This document shows, piece after piece, positions 57,280-64,000 of a stretch of 64,000 nucleotides of DNA. The notes under the pieces are model-generated. The model did no database searches. It saw only the letters and a program-made list of their open reading frames with translations, and was not told the DNA's origin. Both the position numbers and the translations under genes were made by a program. Origin of the DNA: Acidimicrobiia bacterium (GTDB lineage Bacteria > Actinomycetota > Acidimicrobiia > Acidimicrobiales > Bin134); the NCBI GenBank assembly GCA_022822905.1, contig JAJDYE010000041.1, positions 124,001 through 188,000 of the forward strand, read 5' to 3'. Position 1 is the stretch's first letter; each line of letters begins with the position of its first letter.

Positions 57280-58146
57280 AAACTCGTCGGCGTCGAATTC
57301 CACCAAATCGTCGATTCCCTCCCCCAGACCGACCAGCTTCACCGGGATCTCCAATTCGTCTTGAACCGCCAAAACGATGCCGCCCTTGGCTGACCCGTCA
57401 AGCTTGGTGAGCACCACGCCGGTCAGCTCAGCCGACTCGGTGAAGCGGCGAGCCTGGGCTAGACCGTTCTGGCCGGTGCTGGCGTCGATCACCAACAGCA
57501 CCTCGGTAACCGTTCCCGGCCCCTTGCCAGCCACTCGGTAGATCTTGGACAGTTCCTCCATCAAGTTGGTGCGGGTATGCAGACGGCCAGCTGTATCGGC
57601 CAGAACCAGTGGCACGCCGGCCGCCGAGGCGTGTTCGATGGCGTCAAAGATAACCGAGCTGGGATCAGCCCCCTCCGCTCCCCGCACCAGTTGAGCACCC
57701 GATCGGTCGGCCCATTGGCCCAGCTGCTCGGCGGCTGCCGCTCGAAAAGTGTCCCCGGCAGCAAGCACCGCTTTGCGACCGCTTTGCGCCTCTCGAGCAG
57801 CCAACTTGCCAATGGTCGTGGTCTTGCCCACTCCGTTCACTCCCACAAACAACCACACCGCGGGGCTGCCATCGATGCCCAGCTCGAGATCATGGCCCCC
57901 CAAGCTCTCGGCCATCTGGGCCTTGAGCAGGGCCACGAGCTCCTCAGCATCGGTGACCTTCTCGGCCTTGGCCTGCTCCTTCAGCCGATCCAGCAGTGCA
58001 GTGGTAGTGCCAACACCGGCGTCGGCCAGGATCAACGCGTCCTCCAGCTCCTCCCAAGTGTCGTCGTCTACCCCTCGGGAGACCACCGAAGTCAAGAATC
58101 CTGAAAACGTCCCCCGAGCGGTGGTCAACCGATCCCGAAGTCGCAC
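57259..58146 (-). CDS. ftsY: SRP receptor FtsY (NG domain only)
   Basis: SRP receptor GTPase. 295 residues, only the NG domain: LRDRLTTARGTFSGFLT (N), G1 GVNGVGKTTTIGKLA, DTAGRLHTRTNLMEEL, TKLDGSAKGGIVLAVQ, GLGEGIDDLVEFDADEFVEALF. It lacks the acidic A domain of E. coli and the long N-terminal domain of mycobacterial FtsY, so membrane binding depends on the short amphipathic start. Start GTG 58146, eight bases after the stop of the preceding protease gene. Confidence 0.95.
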   Translation of the reverse strand: MRLRDRLTTARGTFSGFLTSVVSRGVDDDTWEELEDALILADAGVGTTTALLDRLKEQAKAEKVTDAEELVALLKAQMAESLGGHDLELGIDGSPAVWLFVGVNGVGKTTTIGKLAAREAQSGRKAVLAAGDTFRAAAAEQLGQWADRSGAQLVRGAEGADPSSVIFDAIEHASAAGVPLVLADTAGRLHTRTNLMEELSKIYRVAGKGPGTVTEVLLVIDASTGQNGLAQARRFTESAELTGVVLTKLDGSAKGGIVLAVQDELEIPVKLVGLGEGIDDLVEFDADEFVEALFS

Positions 58147-58154
58147 CCGTACCC

Positions 58155-59555
58155 TTACTCCTCGTCGGGCTCTTCGAAGGATGGCCGAGAGCCGATGACC
58201 ACGGTGAGATTGATGTGCTCGCCGTCGCGGACCACCTCCAGCTCCACTTCGGTTCCCGGAACGCGGAACTGAACCTTGGCCGCCAGCTCGGTGAACGTTG
58301 AAACCACCTCACCGTCGATCAGCACTATCAAATCCCCAGCCATCAACCCGGCTTGCTCGGCGGGAGTGTCGGGCGACACTTCCACCACCAGGGCACCGGG
58401 AAGGCCGATCTCCGGATCAGCCCCGTATACGCCCAGGAATCCCAGTTCGGTGCTCTCTCCGCTCAATATGCGCTGCGCGATGTTGAGGGCGATGTCAGAG
58501 GGGATGGCAAACCCCAACCCGATGTTCCCAAACGAACCGTCGGTCTGGATAAGAGTGTTCATTCCGATGACCTGACCGTTGCTATTGGCCAGGGCACCCC
58601 CCGAATTGCCCCGGTTTATGGGAGCATCGGTCTGAATCATCTCCACAAAGGCACTGTCGCCGGTTCCCTCTCTTACCGCTCTTCCCACCGCGCTCACAAT
58701 CCCGGAAGTCACCGACTGCTGCAACCCGAACGGGCTTCCCACCGCCACGGCCAGCTGTCCTACTTCGACGGTTGACCGGTCGGCAAAGACCGCGGGGGTC
58801 AGCGTCATGTCGGTATCCACCCTCACCAAGCCCACATCAATGGCCGGTGCTGTGCCCACCACCACGCCCTCCGCCCGGACCCCGTCGGCAAATTGAACCC
58901 TCACCGTCTCAGCCTCACCCAGAACGTGGGCGTTGGTGAGAATGAGGCCGGACGCGTCGTAGATGATCCCCGAGCCCTGTCCGTAGGTCGGAGCATCCTC
59001 GGGGATCTCCGACTCAAGGTCAGGGCTATCCGGGTTCAGATCAGGAGGCACTGGGGATTCTTGATCCAATGCATCCACGTTCACTTCAATGAGCACTACC
59101 GAGGGAATGACCGCCCGGGCCACCGCCACCACCGGATCGCCGAGCGCCAAGGGCGCCTCCGATTGGCCCGAGTCAGAGGGCTCGCCGGGCGGCGGCGAGT
59201 CGGAGGGTGCCACGACCATCGGTGTCTGGAGCGGCGGCGATTGCTGTGGCGAGGCACTCACCACCTGCGGCCCGGAGACCACGACTATCTCAGGAGGAGG
59301 GGCATCCTGATTGAAGAAGACGCTGCCGACGCCGATCCCGATGCCCACCAGCCCCAGTACGGCCAAGGCCACCGACGCCACCAGCATGACCACTGCGGGA
59401 TTGCGGGGTTGGCTCGACCGATCTCCTGTCGGCCCCCAGGACACGACCTCCACGGTGCGGGGGGCTGGCAAGTTTCTGGGCTGCTCGGCTGGGCCTTCCA
59501 GTTCCCATCCCAAGGGATCCCACTCCGACCGGGGATCGTCGGGCTCGTTGCTCAT
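58155..59555 (-). CDS. Membrane-anchored HtrA/DegP-like serine protease with PDZ domain
   Basis: 466 residues: a cytoplasmic Pro-rich N-terminus, one membrane helix (about 54-76), a Pro/Ser linker, then a trypsin-like domain with catalytic H210 (LTNAHV), D240 (AIDVGLVR) and S318 (RGNSGGAL), followed by one PDZ domain (VVEVSPDTPAEQAGLMAGDLIVLIDGEVV). The arrangement is that of actinobacterial HtrA/PepD-type envelope proteases. The ATG at 59555 is overlapped by TGA of a 12-codon ORF whose start resembles its own. It lies between smc and ftsY. Confidence 0.92.
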   Translation of the reverse strand: MSNEPDDPRSEWDPLGWELEGPAEQPRNLPAPRTVEVVSWGPTGDRSSQPRNPAVVMLVASVALAVLGLVGIGIGVGSVFFNQDAPPPEIVVVSGPQVVSASPQQSPPLQTPMVVAPSDSPPPGEPSDSGQSEAPLALGDPVVAVARAVIPSVVLIEVNVDALDQESPVPPDLNPDSPDLESEIPEDAPTYGQGSGIIYDASGLILTNAHVLGEAETVRVQFADGVRAEGVVVGTAPAIDVGLVRVDTDMTLTPAVFADRSTVEVGQLAVAVGSPFGLQQSVTSGIVSAVGRAVREGTGDSAFVEMIQTDAPINRGNSGGALANSNGQVIGMNTLIQTDGSFGNIGLGFAIPSDIALNIAQRILSGESTELGFLGVYGADPEIGLPGALVVEVSPDTPAEQAGLMAGDLIVLIDGEVVSTFTELAAKVQFRVPGTEVELEVVRDGEHINLTVVIGSRPSFEEPDEE

Positions 59556-59598
59556 TTTGTGTGGCGATTTTCCAGCGGCTCGCTACTCATCTTGGGTG
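59546..59598 (-). repeat. Duplicated start region of the HtrA-like gene
   Basis: The gene begins MSNEP at 59555; 35 bases upstream (ATG 59590) an ORF starts MSSEP and runs 12 codons to a TGA that overlaps the true ATG. Nineteen of 25 bases around the two starts match, with synonymous changes in Ser and Pro codons. Confidence 0.6.
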
Positions 59599-59606
59599 GT
59601 GAGTCC

Positions 59607-62600
59607 TCAGCCTTGTTCGAGAAGTACCTTCGGTTTTGAGGCTACCACCACTTTTTCGGAAAGCACCTTCGAGCTGCCCCCCGGCTTCATGGATACGCCG
59701 TAGAGGCAATCGGCTGCTTCCATTGTGCGCTTTTGGTGGCTGACTATCAGCAGCTGGGCATCAGCTCGGAACTCGTCGATGAGCTGAAGGAAGCGGTGCA
59801 AATTGACATCATCGAGGGCCGCCTCCACTTCGTCCATGACATAGAACGGCGAAGGACGGCTGCGGAACACCGCAAACAGAAAAGCCAGCGCGGTAAGCGA
59901 GCGCTCCCCTCCCGAAAGCAGGCTCAGGCGGCGGATGTTCTTGCCCGACGGTCGGGCCTCGATCTCCACCCCGGTGTCCAGCAGGGCGTCGGGCTGGGTG
60001 AGCCGCAGCTTGCCCTCACCGCCGGGAAACAGCGTCTGGAACAGCTCGGAGAAGTTGCGCTCCACATCGGCATAGGCCGACGAGAACACGCTGACGATCT
60101 CCTCGTCGATCTTGCGAATGATCTTGCGGAGCTCCCGGCGGCTTTGTCGAATATCGTCAATCTGGCCCTGGGTGAACTCATAGCGCTCCGAGAGTGCCTC
60201 GTATTCTTCCAGCGCCAACGGGTTCACAGGCCCCATAATGCGCAGCTCCTGCTCCAGAGCCCTGATCCGGTCGGAGGGAGCAACGCCCGGCTCCAAGGGA
60301 GGGCATTCCGCAGCCACAGCCTCGCCGGGTTCGCAGTCCAGCTCCCGGCGGCAGCGGTCGACCGCCGCCTCCAGCCTTATCCCCGCCTCGGCCAACTCAA
60401 TCTCGGCGCTGCGGTCTCGTTCTCGGCACTGTCCCAGCCGAGCCTCGGCCTGGGCCCGCTGGCTTCGCAGTTCCTCAAGCCTTCGGGCCGCGTCCCGGGC
60501 TGCCTCTGATTCCTGCGCCCTTCGGCGGCGAAGGTCTTCAAGCTGGTGGTCTGCCTCTTGGACCCTGTGAGCCAATAGGTCTGCGAGTAGGTCGACGACA
60601 GCTAGCCGCAAGTCGACGGCCTCCCGTCGAGATGCAACTTCGGCGCGAGCTTGAGCCATCTCGCTCAACCGCCGCTCAATGTCGTCTCGCTGTGTCGATA
60701 GCAGGCGGCGGCGCTCTTCCAACCCTGCGGCCCGTATTCGGTAGTCGGAGCGAAGGGTGCTCACGGTCTGTGACTTGTAAGACAACTCATCGCGTTCTCG
60801 GTTCATGCTCTCCACACGCGCCTGATGCTCGGCTTCTCGGGCCTCGTGTTCGGGCAGCTCCTCTTGCAGCTCGCCAGCCCGGCGCCGATCCTCGGCAATC
60901 CTGGCATCCAGTTCTCCACGACGGGGACCGAACGCAGCAATTCCCACTTCCACGTCGCGCAGCTCCCGTTCCACCGCGGCGGCTCGCCCCCGGGCAGTCT
61001 CCAGAGCCTCCGACCGGATCGATGCCGTCTGCCGAGCCTGGGCTGCTCGCTCCTCGGCCTCCTCTCGCCGGCGGTCGACAATCGCAAGATCTTGCTTGGC
61101 AGCGTCCTCTGCTTCAGATGCCCGCGCCAATGACTGCTCGGCTTCTTCCAGCAAACCTCTGGTGGCCCCTGAGCGCCGAACGCCCACTCTCCATCCCGAC
61201 GGGGAGAACCGGTCGCCCCGGCGGGTTACCACCACCGCGGAGGGATCGGCGACTGCCGCCGCAGCCGCCTGCTCACTGCTCTCCACCACCCCAACCGAGC
61301 CAACCAAGGCGTCGAGCAGCTGGTCCATGCCCGCTACCGAGGAATGCACGTGGGAGCGCAGAGGAACGCCGACCGCCGGGGTCGCCGCGGCTAGACCCGA
61401 TCCGCTCAGGGCCAAGACCGCCCCGCTCACATTGTCTGCTTCCAGGGTGGCTATGGCTCGCATGGCGACCTCGGTGTCGGTGGCAACCACCGCGGCCACC
61501 GCTTCGCCCGCCGCAGCTTCAAAGGCCGCCTCCCACCCCCGATCGATGTCGACAACCTCGAGTAGCGTGCCCACCACACCATCGATGCCGGCCAGACGCT
61601 GGGCACCAGACTGATCGCGTGCCTCGTCCAAGGCGAGGGAGAGGGCCTCTCGCCTTGCCTCCCACGCATGGCGTTCGCCAACCGCTTCGGCAAGCACGGC
61701 TCTCTGATGCTCGCTCGCCGCTCGGGCCTCGTCTACCAACCGATCGGCACCGTCGAGCTCGTGTCGCTGGGACTGCTCAGCCTCTTCCATGCTCGTGGCC
61801 TCGGCCCAGCATCGGTCCAACTCCTCCACCAATGCCTGTTGACGTCCTTCCAACTCCTCAAGGTTCCGGCCCAGGCGGTCTGATTCCGCTTGATCCCGTT
61901 GGATCGACGCCTCCAAGATTCTCAACTCGCCTTTGATCCGAGGGGCATCCGGTGCCGATAACGGCAGGCTCTGGTCGCCCCACCGCTCGTCGAACAACAG
62001 ACGAAGCTGTTCCAGCTGCTGTTCGGCATCAGCCACTACAGCCTCATCGGGTGCCAATGCCGTCGCGGCGTCCTCAACTTCGCGCAGCTCTCTGCCCAGT
62101 CGGTTTGACTCGGCCTCCAATGTGGCCACCACATCCTCGTCCACTCCGGCATTTCGCTCCCGCTGCAAGCGCAGACGGCGCTCCGACAACAGGGCCTCCA
62201 TCCCTCGAAGCCGTTCGGTGAGCCCCTCAAAGCGCATAAGCGCGTCGCTGATGTCCTGCCCGTCGGCCGCTGACAATTGGGCTTCGGCCGCGGCCAAGTC
62301 TCGGTCTACGGCCTCCACCTGCACCGCCAGTTGCTCCATCTCCCGGCGATCGGCCGCCTGGTCCTGAGTCAGCTGGCGAACCCGTCGGCGAAGCTGGTCG
62401 ATCTCCTGCCCCGCGAGATGGCGGCGTAGACCGCCCAGTTCTGCCAGAAGGCCGCCGTGCCGCCGGGCGGCCTCGGCTTGACGCTCCAACGGCCGCAACT
62501 GGCGTCGAATCTCCCGCACCACGTCGGATAGCCGGGTGAGGTTGGCCTCAGACGCGGCTAGCCGCCGTTCCGACTTCTCCTTGCGGCGACGATACTTCAA

Positions 62601-63101
62601 CACGCCCGCGGCCTCCTCGATGACGACCCGACGGTCTTCAGGCCGGGCGCTCAGAACCCCTTCGATCTGGCGCTGGGAGACGATCACATGCTGCTGGCGG
62701 CCAACGCCGGAGTCGCTCAGCAGTTCCTGAATGTCGAGCAGCCGACAGGGCACTCCGTTGATGGCATACGTGCTGTCCCCACTCCGGAACAGCGTCCGAG
62801 TGATGGTGACCTCTTCGAATTCGATAGGCAGCAGACGCGAAGAGTTGTCGATGCTCAGCGACACCTCCGCCCGACCCAACGCCGCTCGAGAGGCAGTTCC
62901 CGCGAAGATGACGTCTTCCATCTTGGCCGAGCGCACCGACGTCGGGGCTTGGGCTCCCAGAGTCCAGGCCACCGCGTCGACCACGTTGGACTTGCCGCTG
63001 CCGTTGGGCCCGACGATTGCCGTCACGCCGGGCTCGAATACCAGCGTGGTTGTATCAGCGAAAGACTTGAACCCCTTGAGCGTCAGCGCCTTCAAGAACA
63101 C
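59607..63101 (-). CDS. smc: Chromosome segregation protein SMC
   Basis: Chromosome condensation ATPase of 1164 residues: N-terminal head with Walker A GPNGSGKSNVVDAVAW, QRQIEGVLSARPEDRR, coiled coil, hinge (residues ~500-640, GVVGTLLEVVDIDRGWEAAFEAAAG), second coiled coil, C-terminal head with signature LSGGERSLTALA and Walker B FYVMDEVEAALDD. It acts with ScpA/ScpB. Start GTG 63101; the usual MFLKALTLKGFKSFAD beginning confirms it. The preceding gene is mutM-like. Confidence 0.97.
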   Translation of the reverse strand: MFLKALTLKGFKSFADTTTLVFEPGVTAIVGPNGSGKSNVVDAVAWTLGAQAPTSVRSAKMEDVIFAGTASRAALGRAEVSLSIDNSSRLLPIEFEEVTITRTLFRSGDSTYAINGVPCRLLDIQELLSDSGVGRQQHVIVSQRQIEGVLSARPEDRRVVIEEAAGVLKYRRRKEKSERRLAASEANLTRLSDVVREIRRQLRPLERQAEAARRHGGLLAELGGLRRHLAGQEIDQLRRRVRQLTQDQAADRREMEQLAVQVEAVDRDLAAAEAQLSAADGQDISDALMRFEGLTERLRGMEALLSERRLRLQRERNAGVDEDVVATLEAESNRLGRELREVEDAATALAPDEAVVADAEQQLEQLRLLFDERWGDQSLPLSAPDAPRIKGELRILEASIQRDQAESDRLGRNLEELEGRQQALVEELDRCWAEATSMEEAEQSQRHELDGADRLVDEARAASEHQRAVLAEAVGERHAWEARREALSLALDEARDQSGAQRLAGIDGVVGTLLEVVDIDRGWEAAFEAAAGEAVAAVVATDTEVAMRAIATLEADNVSGAVLALSGSGLAAATPAVGVPLRSHVHSSVAGMDQLLDALVGSVGVVESSEQAAAAAVADPSAVVVTRRGDRFSPSGWRVGVRRSGATRGLLEEAEQSLARASEAEDAAKQDLAIVDRRREEAEERAAQARQTASIRSEALETARGRAAAVERELRDVEVGIAAFGPRRGELDARIAEDRRRAGELQEELPEHEAREAEHQARVESMNRERDELSYKSQTVSTLRSDYRIRAAGLEERRRLLSTQRDDIERRLSEMAQARAEVASRREAVDLRLAVVDLLADLLAHRVQEADHQLEDLRRRRAQESEAARDAARRLEELRSQRAQAEARLGQCRERDRSAEIELAEAGIRLEAAVDRCRRELDCEPGEAVAAECPPLEPGVAPSDRIRALEQELRIMGPVNPLALEEYEALSERYEFTQGQIDDIRQSRRELRKIIRKIDEEIVSVFSSAYADVERNFSELFQTLFPGGEGKLRLTQPDALLDTGVEIEARPSGKNIRRLSLLSGGERSLTALAFLFAVFRSRPSPFYVMDEVEAALDDVNLHRFLQLIDEFRADAQLLIVSHQKRTMEAADCLYGVSMKPGGSSKVLSEKVVVASKPKVLLEQG

Positions 63102-63173
63102 CTAAGCGACCCTACCCAGCCGAAGGGCGCGATTTGTGGAACTACGCCGAGTTGGCTGGATAGACATGGCGGG

Positions 63174-64000
63174 TCAGATCTGGCACTGCTCGCAGTAGTA
63201 CGTCCACCGGCGGCGGAAGCGGTACTTCTGGATCGGGCGATGACAGCGGGGGCAAGGCCGTCCGCCCTTGCCGGCCTGCTTGAACACGTTGAGGTACTCC
63301 TCGTAGCCGCCCGGCTTTCCGTGCACGTCCACGTAGAAGCCATCCTCCAAAGTGGCACCCCGGTGTTTGGCCGCATCATGCAAAGTTTCCACCATCGCCC
63401 GGTGCAGTCGCCTGACCTCTTGAGGCCCCAAAGAGTTCGGCAGACGGTCGAACCTAAGACCAGCTGCAAACAAGATCTCGTCTGAGTACAGCTCTCCCAG
63501 TCCAACCACCACGCGGTCATCGGTCAGCACGGCTTTCAGCTTGGCGTCTTGGGCCAAAAGGATCTCGCCGAACATCCGCCACGGCACCGGCTGTTCGAGG
63601 GGATCAATCCCCAGTCCCCCCAACTCGGGGACTTCCTCAATCAGCTTTTCGGCATTGGCCAAGAACAGTGTGGCATCGCCAGTTCCGTCTACCAGTCGAA
63701 GCTGCCCGCTCTTGGTGAAGGTGATCACCACCGCGGTATTGGGCTCAATGCTGTCTCGGTTGGCGTGGCGTCGGAGCTGGCCTCCACTGCCCAGATGTGC
63801 AACCACCACATCCTCGCTGTCCAGACCCATAATCAAGTACAGCCCCCGACGGCGGACATTGGTGATCTTCATCTTCTCCAGCCGGGCCGCAAGCTTCTTT
63901 GCCCCTCCGGACCGCTTGGCGTGCCCGGTCTCGAAGGCCTCCACAGACTTGATGCGAAGACCAGACAGTTCTCTGTCCAAGTCGCGGCGGATAGTCTCGA
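63174..64000 (-). CDS. Fpg/Nei-family DNA glycosylase, 5' end beyond window
   Basis: Base-excision glycosylase/AP lyase family. About 275 residues are visible; the edge cuts the first few codons (the DNA at 63960-64000 reads ETIRRDLDRELSGLRIKS, the normal follow-on of MPELPEV). Helix-two-turn-helix region: AVLTDDRVVVGLGELYSDEILFAAGL, where the usual GxGN(I/V)Y reads GLGELY, so the Asn is Glu. Zinc finger: CPRCHRPIQKYRFRRRWTYYCEQCQ, with both Cys pairs but no clear GGRGT loop. Because of these two changes, MutM identity is not certain. Next to smc as in other actinobacteria. Confidence 0.85.
   Translation of the reverse strand, partial: ETIRRDLDRELSGLRIKSVEAFETGHAKRSGGAKKLAARLEKMKITNVRRRGLYLIMGLDSEDVVVAHLGSGGQLRRHANRDSIEPNTAVVITFTKSGQLRLVDGTGDATLFLANAEKLIEEVPELGGLGIDPLEQPVPWRMFGEILLAQDAKLKAVLTDDRVVVGLGELYSDEILFAAGLRFDRLPNSLGPQEVRRLHRAMVETLHDAAKHRGATLEDGFYVDVHGKPGGYEEYLNVFKQAGKGGRPCPRCHRPIQKYRFRRRWTYYCEQCQI

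Overview
The window is high-GC DNA from an actinobacterium. The gene order around rpsB-tsf-pyrH-frr-cdsA-dxr-rseP-ispG-proS-rimP-nusA-infB-rbfA-truB-ribF-rpsO-pnp, and the block rpsP-khpA-rimM-trmD-rplS-yraN-comM-dprA-xerC, is classic Actinomycetota. An archaeal-type ProRS inside the ispG-rimP interval, a class II ribonucleotide reductase, and a probable LysM-type remnant beside nrdJ suggest class Acidimicrobiia; that placement is an inference from gene content and order. Nearly all genes are on the minus strand and tightly packed, often with ATGA/GTGA overlaps. No tRNA, rRNA, CRISPR array, IS element or prophage was recognised.

Layout. 1-3041: B12-dependent ribonucleotide reductase (cut by the window edge), a RibD-C-like reductase on the plus strand, and a short membrane protein that looks like a truncated LysM protein. 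3123-11916: dapE, dapD, dapC, hflX, dapF, miaA, miaB, recA. 12106-13294: msrB and an SDR dehydrogenase on the plus strand. 13331-24805: cinA, pgsA, rimO, a CaCA antiporter, ftsK, RNase J, dapA, a winged-helix protein, SURF1, dapB. 24869-31559: pnp, rpsO, ribokinase (plus strand), an AT-rich orphan membrane gene, an LLM flavin oxidoreductase, ribF. 31632-47557: the translation, isoprenoid and membrane-biogenesis superoperon. 47694-52570: a degenerate LytM protein, xerC, dprA, comM/yifB, a lipoprotein cytochrome c. 52569-64000: a tiny plus-strand membrane ORF, then yraN, rplS, trmD, rimM, khpA, rpsP, ffh, ftsY, an HtrA-like protease, smc and a partial mutM-like gene.

How the genes work together. 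All six succinylase-branch genes from aspartate semialdehyde to meso-diaminopimelate (dapA, B, D, C, E, F) are present in separate blocks. dxr and ispG belong to the MEP isoprenoid route. ffh, ftsY, cdsA, pgsA and rseP serve membrane biogenesis. recA, comM, dprA and yraN form a DNA-repair/DNA-uptake set, and three of their transcription units share a promoter-like element.

Two unexpected patterns deserve attention. (1) Many free gene ends (pgsA, proS, ftsY, the cytochrome c gene, rpsO, khpA, recA, xerC) are followed within 17-66 bases by a second, diverged copy of the last codons plus stop. Several differences between copies are synonymous, and in five of eight cases the second copy lies in the -1 frame. 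(2) An element of the form YTGTCAC-N10-TANNGT lies upstream of recA, comM/yifB(-dprA) and yraN, resembling the LexA-independent RecA-NDp (PafBC-type) promoter of other actinobacteria.
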